Below are positions 1-13,379 of a stretch of 64,000 bases of DNA, in pieces; within the stretch, counting starts at the first letter, position 1, and the number at the start of each line of letters is the position of its first letter. Position numbers and translations under genes: made by a program. Location of the stretch: NCBI GenBank assembly GCA_031761405.1, contig JASEVX010000008.1:76096744-76160743 (forward strand), given 5' to 3'. Source of the stretch: Serripes groenlandicus (Eukaryota; Mollusca; Bivalvia; Cardiida; Cardiidae). Under the pieces are notes generated by a model. That model was given only the letters and a program-made list of their open reading frames with translations, made no database searches and was not told the origin of the DNA.

Positions 1-475
1 AATTAAAACAGCTCATGCAAATCTTGTAGAGGGTCAAACAAGGAACATTTGTACTAAATTATCTTGGAATCTGAGAAGCGGAGGACCCTGAGAAGAAGAA
101 TGTTTACAAATTATGAATTTTACTCCCTTCCTTCTGCCGCAGCAACAAAAGTAGTGTTTATAATTCATATCTTTGAACAAATTTGAAAGAGGACCACCAA
201 AGGGACTTTTTGTGAAGTTTTATTAAAATTTCTCAGTGGATTAGGATGAGATATCATTTGAAGCAAAAAGTTCAATTTACCCCTTTTCTGATGCTGCCTT
301 GTAACTATGTCTTCCAACAAGTCAATGTGGCTTAACTAATTATGAAGAGGGTCACCAAGGGAACACATAAGACAAGCACTTTCATAAGAATGGAGTTTTA
401 GAATGTTGTCACATCGGACATGAATTTTTTAATATTTGGCATTTTACTCCCTTACTCAGATGCCGAACAAACAAG
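1..475. repeat. Fragment related to the 38890-39790 element
   Basis: Shares phrases such as GAGGGTCA, GGAACATTT, AAATTATCTTGGAATCTGA, GCCGCAGCAAC and GAGGACCACCAAAGG with 39140-39800. No ends recognised; it may continue left of the window. Confidence 0.6.
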
Positions 476-481
476 AGTTTG

Positions 482-565
482 GTAGCCGTGATATGACTGA
501 AAAATTGTTGAAAACGGCGTTACACCGCCATTAATCAAGTCAGTCAATCAATCAATAAGACTTAT
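482..565 (+). mobile_element. SINE 3' tail (GCCGTGATATGACTG family)
   Basis: GTAGCCGTGATATGACTGAA followed by AAACGGCGTTACACC and a run of AATC repeats. The same tail occurs at 49537-49592 and its mirror 54381-54440. No tRNA head is preserved here. Confidence 0.65.
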
Positions 566-2599
566 TGGCAAATAGTAGAGAGCCCGTTCAAACTGAGGAA
601 TTGCTGACTGATCTTGATCTGCAGTAGTCGCAAAACGCTCATATAAATCAGTATGAAAGCAGTATAACAAACAAATATTGGTTCATTTCCTATTTATACT
701 CAACAACAGAATAAATGCATGTTTTTTTTTAAATGTTCTCCTTTTAAACTAGATTTTTCGAAGAAAATGCAAGCTATCCTTCTCGCGTCTCTATGCTAAT
801 AGTATAAAGAATAACGGCTAAAATTGTAATCCAGTAGTAAACGGAAACTACTTAAGCGAAGTAATTGTGTCAAATTTTAGTAAAACGGTCGATCCCTAAA
901 CTCTGTGTACAGTATCTTGCGTTCATTTAATATATTATTCAATATGTGAACATAACACAGTTTTATTGTTAAGTGTTTTTGTTGGATGTTTAAGATCGGT
1001 AAATCCATGTCCAAATGTAATCCGTGATCTGCAGTTAGCCTCTTGCTGTCAGCATTTTCAGTGCTTTGATATAATAACATAAGTCGCCGGGCAGTCGCCG
1101 GGCAGGAGCGGGCAACTATATTTTTAAATGCTTTTCAGAACTCACATGGGAGGACAAGATGTTATTAAGAAAAACACAAATCTTAATGCCTCGAAAATAT
1201 TTAGGTTGGGATTGTTTGAATCACTAAGGTATGATGTATTTGAAAAGAAATTTATTTTCTAAGGTTAAAGGTTTGTATTTCATTTTAGTTCAAGCTATTC
1301 GTGATTATTCGATCAGACATGCAGCAGACGCTAATGCTAAAGTGTCATTATACGTGTGAAGGCTCGAGGCGAATAAAAATCACATATTTAGGTCCGTCTA
1401 CGAAACAGGGCAATGTAAACTAACTATATCAAACTAAAATAAGGTAAAATCAAACTGATTGTTGAAACCTGCAGATAAATAGGCTAAATTTTTAAATTCA
1501 ATAACACTCAAAATACTTTTTATTCGAACACATTTAAGTATAATTAAACATTTTGTTTGAAAACTGAAGACAACTTGGTCTGTTTTCAATAGGAAAGGCT
1601 ATTTTATAAAACTTAAAGGCAGTACATAATTAATTAATGTAAGTAAAAAATCATCAGGAAAGGCTAAGTTATAAAAACTTGAAGGCAGTTCATAATTAAT
1701 GTAAGTAATAAGTCACCCAGGGACCTCACATAAGTGTTCTGTCCACTGATATAACTGAAATATCACAGAAATGTGTCTGTTTTCTGTGTAATGTATTGAG
1801 AAACCCATTTGTCTGTGTGGAATTGTCTAATCTATACATTGAAAATGGTAAAAACTTGTCACATGATACATTGTATCAGCAATCCGGATTTGTACTCTAC
1901 ATTCCTGATTGTATCAAATAAATTCTTATACTTTATTTTACATACTGGTAATAAAATTACACATATTTTCATGAACTGCTGCTAAAACCCAAACTGTAGT
2001 TTAATGGTAAGTTAAAACACCTAGTCTAACAAGAGTTCTGAATTCAAATCTCAGCAGGAACATGTTTTGAAAGAAGCAACTACACTTAACAATTTATACA
2101 TGAAACCATCATGTTGTGGGGAATCATCAGAGTCGTCTTACTTAAACACATTACTATCCAGGCTTCTAGTGAAAATATAATATGAAAACAGTTCTTTACT
2201 CCCTGTACCATTTTCAAAAGCGTTTATAATTGAGCAATAACAATCAGAAAAAGGAACTTGATCAACAATGATGACTCTGAGAAGCAGCACATTTTCAAGG
2301 TCTGATCATATCCTTACCTATCCCTATTGTCAAACAACATTTTTCATATACATGTATACATAATCAGTTGTTGACACTTGTACTTATTATTAATTAAACT
2401 GATGCTGTTTCATGTTTTACACATTAAAAACCAGCAAAGGAGATAGGGGTTCAAAGTGAAGATTGTGTTGGATAGGAATATATATTGTTCATTTTGGATC
2501 AATTACACCATTCCGACAATGTATTCAGATAAGTCACAGACATCAAGTCATTTACATCAGGCAATGGGCTAAACTTGATCCTTTCCAATATACATCAAA
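566..2599. other. AT-rich, no gene recognised
   Basis: Apart from the 65-bp duplication at 1591 and a small GTCGCCGGGCA doublet near 1082, nothing specific is seen. Open frames are short and lack coding character. Confidence 0.6.
1591..1715 (+). repeat. 65-bp tandem duplication
   Basis: AGGAAAGGCTA...TTAAAGGCAGTACATAATT at 1591 is repeated from 1656 with several substitutions and a small deletion. Confidence 0.8.
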
Positions 2600-2775
2600 C
2601 CTGCAGCAGATGACATTGCCAATGTTGAGGTAAAAAAAAATGGAAAGCCAAAGTTTAATTAATGAATAGAATTGAAAACATTGTGGCAAAAGGAGAAATT
2701 AATGATCATGAGCACGTGGTCCTTTTCTCCACAGTGTTTTCAGAAGTTGTCTGCTGCATATGCGTCAACAATTTT
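2600..2775. repeat. Small palindromic MITE copy
   Basis: Hairpin of GAAAACATTGTGGCAAAAGG (2666) against CCTTTTCTCCACAGTGTTTTC (2720-2744), extended by GCAGCAGATGAC on the left and GTTGTCTGCTGC on the right. The best-preserved member in this window. Confidence 0.75.
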
Positions 2776-3184
2776 AACTCGAAATGCCTTTAACCTTTCT
2801 ATGTCTTTCCTTGGGTGATTTAAAGCGGCATATCAGGGAAATAGTTTAAAGAATAATATGGGGAATTTCTATTCATCCGAAAGAATTGAACTAATTAACC
2901 TTATATAGACACACAATTTTGAAACATCTTATACATGGGACTATTGAACATATTTGTCAAAATGTAGTTTTCTCAGTCTTTATGCATCGTGTTTTCATCT
3001 TTGTCTCAAAATTATACATTCAGTCAGATCATGGAAAGGTAGCCAGTTGCCTTGGAAGATTGTTGTGTGGAGTATTTGTTCTAGAAAGCCGTAGGAAAAA
3101 TGTTAGGTGAACTGAAATTCCATTGAAAATAATGTTAAGCTCAAGTCAATCAATCAATCATGGTAAGAGTAAGTTTCCAATTAT

Positions 3185-3870
3185 ATTTGTAACTAGCAAG
3201 CCGGATTCCACCCTGATTTATGGCAGCCGGCTGCAGAAACTAGCCGGAGTTCAGCCTTCAGAGTGGCTTCCACCGTTGTTTTGGCGTGCCTATTGTTTGG
3301 ACGATTGATTGATGCATGTCAGGTGAAAGCGCCTCAAACTGACCTCGTGTTGCACGAGGTCCTGTTTCGCCAAATTACGTCAGCCGGCTGCCACGCCCAG
3401 CCGGAGCTGGGATTTCCTGACAAAATCCCGACTTTGCACCCGTCCTGTTCGAATTAGAGAGTTTTACTGTCATCGTGAAATGTTTCAGGTGAGGGTGCCA
3501 CACTCTGGCTCCAAGTCGCACTAGCCGAATTCCATCCAGATTTATGGCAGCTGGCTGCAATGTTCAGATGAAGTTGGCATTTTGGCCACGTCTACAGCTG
3601 AACTCCGGCTGTATATTGTTCGAAGTGGAGAGTTTAACTGGCATCGTGACTTATGTCAGGTGAGAGTGACACACTCTGGCTCCAAGTCGCGCTAGCCGGA
3701 TTACACCCCAGATTTATGGCAGCCGGCTGCAAAACCCTCGTTTTGGCGTGCCTATTGTTCGAGATAAACAAATACAGTCGGAGTAGCCGGAGATCCGGAT
3801 GGCTAATACAACCGGAGTTTCGGCTGATCCGGCTACTCCAGCTAACTGCACGCACATCAAACTATCCACT
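3185..3870. repeat. CCGG-rich composite repeat, copy 1
   Basis: Contains two or three ~180-bp segments with GTGACACACTCTGGCTCC and GCAGCCGGCTGC, and a degenerate GCCGGAGTAGCCGGA run at the end. Its GC content stands out from the AT-rich surroundings. No coding content supported. Confidence 0.8.
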
Positions 3871-4264
3871 TCTTCATTTTATATGCATTTAATTCATTTA
3901 ATCACTAAGATCTATGTGCATATACATTTTGCGGGGTTCTTTATTTTTCTTACTTGTTTCACTGATAACCGGATCTGAAATAAGATTTGGTGGAAATCAA
4001 CATACTATTACATATGCAGTTGTAGACGAAATGAGTAATTAACGCCGTTATAAAATTTGGTTTTCGAATAATTGATTGATCGATCATTCAAAAAACGATT
4101 GATTGCTTGGAGTTACCGCACTTCCAACGGTTTTATCAGTACACTGAATCACTCCACTAAACTGGGTACCTTACCACGCATACTAAGTAGCCTATTGCTT
4201 GAAGACGAATGACGCTATTCACAATTATATGAACATTTGATTGCCAAATCCGGTGTTCCAACAC

Positions 4265-4335
4265 ACGACCCCCAAGATCCAATTATTGATAGCCCGCGTC
4301 GTTACCGACTGAGCTATTATGGCTTAGCAGGTAAA
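4265..4335 (-). mobile_element. tRNA-like SINE head, decayed
   Basis: The minus strand has ATAGCTCAGTCGGTAACGACG, an A-box-like segment, followed about 40 bp later by a weak B-box (GGGGGTCGTGTGTTGGA). Degraded. Confidence 0.45.
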
Positions 4336-5344
4336 AATGAAGACTATGTTGTTGTATAATATCATTAAGTGTTATGCTGCACTGAGTTACAGATTATTTA
4401 TTTAACATTTAACCGCTACACGCGACTTTAACAAACGCTTATGTATGCCGCTATGCAAGACTTCAAAGACCATTTGCGAACAGTTCCCCCAAAATCAGCA
4501 TGCACATTTGTGTATTTAAATCATGATCTGCATCCTTCGCTAGTTATGATTCAATATTTAGCAAAATCCTCTTCGTTGATATATAACACATGTTTAAAGA
4601 TAATAGGTAATGATACCACTTGCAGGAATTCAGCTATGTACATGTTTACTCTCTATATTACTGCAATTCGTTACCTTTTGCTGCTTCAAAAATGAGCAAA
4701 GGGTCTAAGTCCACTTTTGAGCCTCCAATCTGTATGTCCAAAACTGGGTTGCCATCTAATGTAACAAGTTAAAAAAAACACAAACCAGAAATTAAATATT
4801 TCCCACTGGTAGACGCATGTTGACGCATCGGCAGCAAAAACGTTTTGGAAACATTGTGATCAATTGAGAAATCATAATACTGGAATGTTTTCAACTCGAT
4901 TAATTAATCAAATTTTCATTTTAAGATATTCTCGCTATTTTAGGTCTGGGACTTTAGCACCTGGTCATAGTAGATACACCATTTTTCGGAGTTGCCCGCA
5001 TGCCTATTGCTGTTAACAAGCAACGCATTTTAGGGTGATACTGCGCAGAAAAAGTAGGTCATCGTGGATTCAACCAAACTGCATTTAAAAGGTTAAGATT
5101 ACTCAAAAAAGATAATTATAATGTTGTCGGAACATCAGTAAAAAACTTAAGGCGTGAGTACTTCAATATAAGTTAAACAAGTGCTTATAAATTAATCGAA
5201 GTGGAAAGGAAAAGTAGTACGACTATGTTCTAGTATTTACGGAGATTGTCCAATTCAGTTTGAATGGAGTCCTTTTAGTATTAACAATAGAATATTGAGA
5301 GTATCTAACGATCTGAGGAAAAATGCAACATCTATCAAAATGAA

Positions 5345-5465
5345 AGAGTTATTGAAATCATGTAGAAGACATTGTGGAAAAAGGGAGAACTGATATTATT
5401 TGAGCACTTTCTCCTTTTCTCTCGATTGTTTTAAAAAGTCATCTGCTGCAAATGCATTTAAAGTC
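5345..5465. repeat. Small palindromic MITE copy
   Basis: Same family as 2600-2775: GACATTGTGGAAAAAGGGAG, a TGAGCA loop, then CTCCTTTTCTC and GTCATCTGCTGC. Confidence 0.65.
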
Positions 5466-6384
5466 ATTTGCATTAGAGAATGGGTTAATTTTTCAGAGAG
5501 ACAATGAACATCACATTTAAACTGTAACTTAAAGGAATATTTTAGAGTCATAATATTCAAAAACATATTAGAAACAAATGTGAAATATCTTAAGTAGGAG
5601 TTTGCATGCAAGGTTGAAAACACATAACAATAGGAGAAAACACCATCATGTATGACTCTTTACTGCACAAAATTACAATCTATATATCTACATTTTTTCT
5701 GACAAAGACATTTGAGCACGTAAATAACTGTGTCATATCATGTTGCTTAATCCTTTCCAACATATGGACGCTTCCACTGCAACATTTTGGTAAAACGATA
5801 TTATCGTTCATCCATACAGTAACTGTTGTTATTTCTGAAATCATTTGAATAATGTTTAGTAGGCTAATTGTGACATTTTCCTATCTGTCGCTTCTCCATT
5901 TCTTTACGATGAAGAAAGATATTGTAATTGTGTGGGGGAAAAAAATTGTTTTGCTTAAATCTAACAATTTCACCTCAGATAGTGTACATGGCTCTTAACT
6001 CGAAATTATATATCCTTGACATTTCAAAAGTCACATGTTTCTCTTTATTCTGTGATTAATTGATTCTCAATTTGTAAACATTATTATCTCATTTAAATTT
6101 GTCAAATGACCTTTTCAATCCTGCCTGTCATGCAGGAGAAATTCTAAACATCTTGACAAAAATGTAGCCGATGACTTTAAGATATGATTTCAAAAGCAGT
6201 GGCTCCTTAAGATATGTTGATACTGACGATAGCTGATTGTTTCGGTGTAAGATCTCTATCTTGCACACAATCGTTCTGTTTTGCCATGTTTTATCCCTTT
6301 TCCATATACAACAATTCTGAAGCAGACGACTTTGAAACCATCCATCTATGTAAAACTATGAGAAATCAATTTTAAAAGAATGTG

Positions 6385-6540
6385 CATTTTCTTCATTTTC
6401 TTCATTTCTCAGATTGTTTTTTAAGTTGTCTTCTGCAGATGCGTTTATACGTGGGAATGCGTTAACCATTTCCCACCTGTTGGTACATTTTGACACATCT
6501 ACAGCAGATGACATTTGAAATCATTGCCACAATGAACTAT
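6385..6540. repeat. Small palindromic MITE fragments
   Basis: TTGTCTTCTGCAGATGCG followed by CATCTACAGCAGATGACAT and CATTGCCACAATG: the outer arms of the family in rearranged order. Confidence 0.5.
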
Positions 6541-6614
6541 CTATCTAATAATTAAACTGTCATTTATTGAGATATTTCACATTTTTATCCAAGATATTTT
6601 TAATCTGTCTTGAT

Positions 6615-6914
6615 TCAAAATATGAAACTACTCTAGCTAAATTCAGGTTATATTCTAACAATCTTGCCATAGAAACTGGCAGGTATACCAATATAGATAG
6701 ACAACAACGCACATGTACACAGTGTAATATGGGTATGATAGAAGATCCTTACCATTTTCTACTTGTTTGTATCAAGTATAGAGAACTAAGACATACATTG
6801 CTTAAATCATATTATTGTAAATGGCCTTCTATACACAAATTTATAACATTAATGTCATCAAACTCAATAACGGATATTAACAGGTTAGCTAGATTTATGT
6901 ATCTGTCTTTTTAG
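6615..6914 (+). pseudogene. LINE ORF2 C-terminal fragment
   Basis: About 100 residues parallel to the 36444-37070 fragment: TTLAKFRLYSNNLAIETGRY, then CTQC...DPYHFLLVC, then FITLMSSN and FMYLSF at the end. The shared order and spacing of the zinc-knuckle residues indicates the same LINE family. Nothing of the polymerase remains upstream, so this is a 5'-truncated dead copy. The following 200 bp up to about 7100 is probably its 3' UTR. Confidence 0.72.
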
Positions 6915-7264
6915 GAAGAGATTGGCTGTAAAAGATATTGTTATATAGATATACGTGTACCCTATGATATAACATATGTTTATTTGTTATTCTGGTAGAG
7001 AATTCATGTCATTACCACTTTGTATAAATTTGTATTGCTATAAATATTGTTAATGTTTAACGCCAATAAGTATTATGTTATGTATAGAGTCAAATACAAA
7101 CAGTGAAATGGATAGCTAGATAATTTCACTGTTTTAAACATTGAGTTTCTCAATAATCCTATACATAGCTGTTTGTTTTAATTGTTCTGTTTTTGTCTTG
7201 TTTTAACCTGTTCCATATACTCCTTTTCTTCAACAGTGGACTTAAATGAAAGATATTTTGTTAA

Positions 7265-7445
7265 TATAGTTGAAAACATTTTGGCAAAAGGAGAAATTGC
7301 TTATAATGAGCATTTTACTCTTTTACCACAATGTTTTCTTAAGTTGTCTTTTACAGTTGCGTCCATAAATGGGAATACGTTAACCCTTTTCCTCCTGCAG
7401 GTACATATTGACACATTTGCAATAGAAAACCTTTGAAAACTATGC
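7265..7445. repeat. Small palindromic MITE copy
   Basis: GAAAACATTTTGGCAAAAGG, AATGAGCA loop, then TCTTTTACCACAATGTTTTC and TTGTCTTTTACAG, with a second half-copy to 7445. Confidence 0.7.
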
Positions 7446-7689
7446 CATAATGTTTTTTTATTTAATAATTAAACTGTCATATATGGAGATATTTCACATT
7501 TTCAATGCAGTGTGACAGACTATGTAAAGAAAAATATATATAGTGAAAAGTATCACTAGATAATTTCACTGTTTTAAAACATTGTGTTTCTCAATAATGC
7601 TTTGACAAGTATGTAATAAACACATCGCTTTACCCTTTCCCACAAACAGGGACTTATGGACGCCTCTGCAAAAGAGGAATGTCGTAAAT

Positions 7690-7815
7690 ATTGTAGCAAA
7701 AGTAGAAATTTCTCCATTTACCGCAATGATTTCAACTCTATTTGACAATTACACTTATATTAACAGACGTTTTGCCCAGATATTTTCCGAGTCGTCTGCT
7801 GCAGATTTGTTGTAT
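7690..7815. repeat. Small palindromic MITE copy, decayed
   Basis: TATTGTAGCAAAAGTAGAAA and CCGCAATGATTTCAAC, then GTCGTCTGCTGCAGAT at 7792-7807. Confidence 0.55.
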
Positions 7816-8734
7816 GTGGGAAAGGGTAAATGCTTTATGATTCAAGTTATTGTCTAATTCAAATTTCAATTCGCAAGAGATGTCAATTATTCTGATAATT
7901 CTATTATTTTGAAATTTAACTTTCTTGTTTAACAAACTTGGTAAATTCTGTTTACAACTCCATCAACACTGATCTGAAATTATTTTGAAATGGTTATTGC
8001 AAATTACAAAATGTAATAGTCATTGATAAAACGCAAAAGAGTCATTTGTTCCTACTATTCTCAATGATCATTTAAAGGACTACTATGATTAATTCTTAAC
8101 ATCATTTAGGGAGGTTGCGGGTTCGATCATACTTTATGAATGGAAGTAATGAATTTCCCTCCTTGGTGCTCACTGTTGTGGCGTTAGCATAACGACTGAC
8201 TCTCTGGGGTCAATATAAACGGATCAGAAATACTGTTAACTTACACAGGCAATGCTGTGACATCTAACACATTGAAAGAAGGGTAAAACACCATGCAAAC
8301 AAATAGACATATAATGGATACAATATGCATGAGTGTGATAGTGAAAATTGACATTGTTTTCTTGTAATATTTACCTGCATATTTAATCATTATATTGCTG
8401 GTCTGACGTCAGTGTTCAAAATGAGCAATTGCTGTTGCCCGTGTTCGTGGTCAAATGTGTGAAACAGTCTATGTAAGAATTCATATAAAAGTTCAATTAT
8501 GTTATCATGTCTTCGGAATATGTTTAATATGATTATCTTAACACTTAGCTCTTGCTGTTTACTTGTGTGTTTGCCTGGTGTTTATCACTGCTTTCAACAA
8601 TTTTTCAGTTATATCACATCTTTTCCTGGATAAGTTACCAGTAGTACTGGTTCATTTTTCCTAAAACCATTATGTAAGTCGTAAAGCAATCCTCACAACC
8701 CTGAGCGCCTAAGAGAGAATCCATTACTACCTTT

Positions 8735-8800
8735 AGTATGACCAGGCCGGGAGCGAACCCGTGACCTCCCGCAACCGAGGCGGAAGCTTTACCAGGTACT
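8735..8800 (-). mobile_element. tRNA-like SINE head abutting the 12-bp minisatellite
   Basis: The minus strand carries GGTTGCGGGAGGTCACGGGTTCGCTCCCGGCC, with a good B-box (GGTTCGCTCCC) and a weaker A-box overlapping the start of the minisatellite. Similar body sequence at 8103-8220 may be another SINE fragment. Confidence 0.5.
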
Positions 8801-8889
8801 ACACCAGGTACTACACCAGGTACTACACCAGGTACTACACCAGGTACTACACCAGGTACTACACCAGGTACTACACCAGGTACTACACC
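8790..8889 (+). repeat. 12-bp minisatellite, about eight copies
   Basis: Unit AGGTACTACACC repeated essentially without error. Because 12 is a multiple of 3, both strands stay open (TRYY or VVPG repeats), so the apparent 117- and 136-codon proteins here are artefacts. Confidence 0.97.
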
Positions 8890-9211
8890 GCGGAGGCGGT
8901 ATTTGATCTTGTTTTGCACTGTTTGCCAAACAGAGGTATAATGTTTCAAGAACTTTCTGACAAAACTACACATTGGATCAGATTGCAATCATGCATAATT
9001 ATATATTCATTTCAACCTATCATAAATACGCTTAAATTGATTTTCCTGTATGGCAATGACCCTTTTATCAAAATTGCTCAAACGCGGGATGACCTGTATG
9101 CGAAGGCACAGAAAATGTGGAATATATTTTATCGGTACTTGGTCATTTTCTACAATATTTTCAAAACATGACGAATGCAAAGACATGACAAGACAAGACG
9201 AATTGTGATGC

Positions 9212-9890
9212 AATTCAAGTGAGGGTGTCACACTCTGGCTCCAAGTCGCACTAGCTGGATTCCCCCCCGGATTTATTGCAGCTGGCTGCAATGTTCAGAT
9301 GAAGTTGGCATTTTGGCCAAGTCTACAGCCAACTCCAGCTGTATATTGCTCGAATTAGAGAGTTTAACTGGCATCGTGACATATGTCAGGTGAAAGTGAC
9401 ACACTCTGGCTCCCAGTCGCGCTAGCCGGATTCCACCCGGATATCTGGCAGCCGGCTAGAAAACTCAGCCGGAGTTGGGCCTTCAGAGTTGCTCCCATCC
9501 TCGTTGTGGCGTGCCTACTGTTCGAGACAAACAAATCGAGATAGTTGGATTGGACGGTTGATTGATGCATGCCAGGTAAAAGCGCCTCAAACTGACTTCG
9601 TGTTGCATGAGGTCCTGTTTTGCCAAGTTGCGTCAGCCGGCTGCCATGCCCAGCCGGAGTAGCCGGAGTTCCGCCTGGTTAATACAGTCGGAGTAACCGG
9701 AGTTCCGCTTCTTTCGGCTGGGTAATACTGCCGGTGTAACCGGAATTCCTGCTGTTCCGGCTGGTTAATACAGCCAATGTAGCTGATGTTTAGGCTGTTC
9801 CGGCTGGTTAATACAGTCGGAGTAGCCGTCGTTCCGGCTGTTCCGAATGGTTAATACAGCCGGATTTCCGGCTACTCCGGCTAACTTCAA
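9212..9890. repeat. CCGG-rich composite repeat, copy 2
   Basis: Same family and same order of blocks as 3185-3870, followed by a longer degenerate array (9650-9885) alternating GCCGGAGTAGCCGGAGTT and TCCGGCTGGTTAATACAG, which are partly complementary to each other. Confidence 0.8.
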
Positions 9891-10079
9891 GCACATTCAG
9901 ATGGGCCGCATTTACGTGCATTTAAGAGTTTGGTGCGAAATCGCAAATAAAAATGCCTTTTCCCAACGTGTTGACATCGACTCCCAAAATTATTGTAATA
10001 ATTTGTCTGCGCATGTGCATTTAAGCTCAAGACAGTGCATTTCTATGTTCATTAGTGTTCAAAGTATTGAAATTGTCTA

Positions 10080-13000
10080 ACTCATATATATAATAGAGAA
10101 CATATATATGTCGACACATTATACAGAGTTCATAGTGTTGGTTTTCTCGTGGAACGGATCATATACATGTTGACTGAGTGCCTTCAACCGCATTCAAGTG
10201 TAATGCACACGAACAATAACGATAGCACGCCTTATTGTTGGAGTTGTTAGAAGATTGTAATCATTCCAAAATGCCTATTTTTAGAGTTATCTCTTTGTTT
10301 CATGTTTTCTTGTTCAGCAAATTTCTCGATTATTTTCAAATGAATTAATTTCAAACTTAACGTGTTGATAGCTTGTATTCAGCAGATGCACAGGTGTAAA
10401 GTGCAGGCTGACTATAATTCTAGCATGCGTGTTCATCCCACTGTTTGTACCTTTCCGACCATTTTAATACGCCCGTTGATAAAGGGGCCGCACTATGGTA
10501 ACACCTAACGACTTTAAGTCCATTGGTGGATGACGCTTGTCACAGTAACTTTTGTCAAACATCGGAAAGAATGTTGGCCGAGCTGGGGTTCGAACTCACA
10601 ACCACTGTATTGAAGCACGCATCGCAACCGACTGAGCTACCGGGGCTTGGCATATAAAGACAAGACTCCCAGATATATGAAGCCGTCTTTGCGGCGTTAT
10701 ATCGGTTTCTTTGTGAAGTCTGTGTTATAGTGTTTGATTTAGTATGGCAATCTGAAATACGAGGCGTCTATGGCTCATAGATCGCAAGCTGAATACAAAT
10801 CGTATCTAAGGTATACTCTGGGATTGACTTTATGTATAACTTACCAATTTGAGTTAAACAGCTTATTGAGAAGTGAATATATAGCCCATCCCTTTTCAAC
10901 AAAAATGCAGAGTTAACTGCATGCATTTGGTTAAAAGAGGAAGGCCGGTAAAAAAGATATTGTAACATTGGGGGAAAAAAAATAATTTTGCTGAAATTCT
11001 TCAATTTCTTCTTTTCAGATATATATAGTGTCTATCGTTCTTGACACATAATTATATCCTTCATATATCAAAAGTTGCCTTTACAATCCTTTCAGTCATA
11101 CAAGCTAAATTATTTACATCACGACAAAGTTGTAGACGATGACTAGCGCTTACAGATATATCGAGGGCTTAGCGTGAAACAGTTGTAACTCAAATTTGTA
11201 TTTCTTTACCAAGGTTAATCCCCTCGCCATAAAATCTTTTAATGTGTTAAATCATTTTTCTTGTTAAACAATGGACATTTAGGTGCCATTGCTCGTTTTG
11301 AGCAACGACAACTAAATTTGCATTGTTTACAAAGGGGTCAAAATTGCCCCTACATCAGGGTTTTCAAATTATCTTTTTAGTTACAACACATCTCTTAACC
11401 CTTTTCCACAAACAAAGGCTTTCTGACTACTCTGCAGAAAATGATTTTGAAAACAATATTTTAATTCATTCATCAAATCTTTTTTGTTGTTGAAATTCTT
11501 GGTATCGTATCCCGTATCTTGCTCGCTTTTCCGAAATTGTCGTTTTGATCGACGTTTTCACTGCTAACTCGATCGCTCTATCGAATACACCTGTTGTATA
11601 CTCTTTTCTTCAAAATGAACATATAATGATGTCATTTTATATACCATATTTGTCTTTAACTGCCATATGAATCAATGTTTGATGTTAACAAATGACTTTG
11701 TAAATAAAATAGGCCCCAACATCGATAGATAAATTTCATCAATAAAAGATGGATAAATTTGTTGCAACAATTCAATGCTCCAATCACGATCCAATCAGAG
11801 TGTTGAACTATTGTTGAAAACATCAGTAAAATCTAATGAAAAGGTTCGTGGTAAAGGATGTATTCAAACTTGAACAAAAAGTTTTTTGAGACGTTCTAAG
11901 AGCAGACGATCCTAACATACCATATCGGGTTTCTTTTTATTATAGCACTGGATATTTGTACATTTTATCATTACCTTATAAGGTAATAACTGGTAATAAC
12001 CGCATATCAATACTAAATATTATACGGTATACATTTATATGCTCTATATCACGTGATTGTTGTTTGTAAAGACTGCATAGTCGTCTGGGACCGTCATTAC
12101 GCGTTTGACTTTAATAGAGTTCTGACGTGTCTAACATATTATATTGGGGGAAAAGAGCGGTGCGCAAAAAGGATAGAAGAGTGTATTGGTGAGAATTCGG
12201 TAAGTTATAACTTTTGACTTTTAGTTTGAACATTATTTTTTTTCCTTGTTTATCCAATGAGACCGAACCTAACATACTAACTATAATTTTTTGGGAACAC
12301 AGATTTGCAAACCGTGATGTATAGAAATGTGATGTAACTTGTGTAGACGGAGTAATTGATAACAACAATAATAGCCTTATTTGTTAGAGAAACTGTAGCA
12401 TGTGATCACAAACACAGAATGTAATCTCAACAATTTGATTTACACTGTCTAAATGTGTGTACGATAAAAATAATATTAACAAAAATGAATATTTAAAATG
12501 TAGAATTGTTTATGTTCCGCTAGTTAGTTTTAGATTTGCTCATGTCGATTCATATTTGAAATTCAAAATGAAATATTCAGATACTATTCGAATAACAAAC
12601 ACTATTACAGTCAGTCATGTCGTAACAAGTTCATGTTCCGTGGAACGGTAGAATGAAGTGAGATGTTTGTACCCCAATGATAACATGTAAACATTGTAGC
12701 ACGGCAGATAATGTTTTATCTTCTAGTTTTGTTTTTGAAAATGTTGTACATTTTAAAGTCGACGAATTATGTAACTTATATTCAGATGTTCACTCACAGT
12801 TATATATATGTTATTCTAAAAAATAGTCGTCTGCTGCAAATGTATAATATGTGAGAACGAGTTCCAGTGCGACGTACATATTTCGCGTAAAGTCAGCTAA
12901 AAATACATATTCTCTGTTTATTATATATAAGCTATAGTTTTGGAGGGTTTATCTCACAACGTCTTTAAAAAATAGCCTTCTTGACAGTTAAAACTGATGT

Positions 13001-13379
13001 AAACAACCCCTATTTTAAAACTAATGTATTTTTAAAAAAGCTGAAAATAATAAAAATCCATGATTTTCAGTTCCTGTTTTTAACCACCTTCATGAAAAAG
13101 CGCTCAACAAATATTGAATTTCAACATTGCCTGTGTCTCGTCCTCTAATATTTGGATAACGTTGCAAAATAACAATTATTGTATTATTATTATAACTTAA
13201 GTGGTTGTTTGGGTTTCTGTAGAATATAATGACATGTAACTACATAATGAATTAATGAAGGCCAACATTTAAAAGTGTCGCTTCCGTCACACATCTCTTT
13301 CTGCATTTTTCGTTTATTAAAACCGGGTTAAAGAGCTTCATCGAACTTTGCTACTAGATATAAATAATGTTTAGATGTT
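10080..13379. other. AT-rich intergenic stretch
   Basis: Besides the SINE head at 10567 and stray pieces of the small palindromic MITE (11400-11460; TCGTCTGCTGCAAATG near 12826), no gene, satellite or element end is recognisable. Confidence 0.55.
10567..10652 (-). mobile_element. tRNA-like SINE head
   Basis: The minus strand reads GGTAGCTCAGTCGGTTGCG (A-box) and GAGTTCGAACCCC (B-box). The acceptor and T stems do not pair, so this is a SINE promoter rather than a working tRNA gene. Confidence 0.6.

Noticed and set aside
8635..9171. Open frames of 117 and 136 codons with TRYY or VVPG repeats
   Set aside because: They exist only because a 12-bp minisatellite keeps frames open on both strands.
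10567..10652. A genuine tRNA gene on the minus strand
   Set aside because: Acceptor and T stems do not pair; fits a SINE head.
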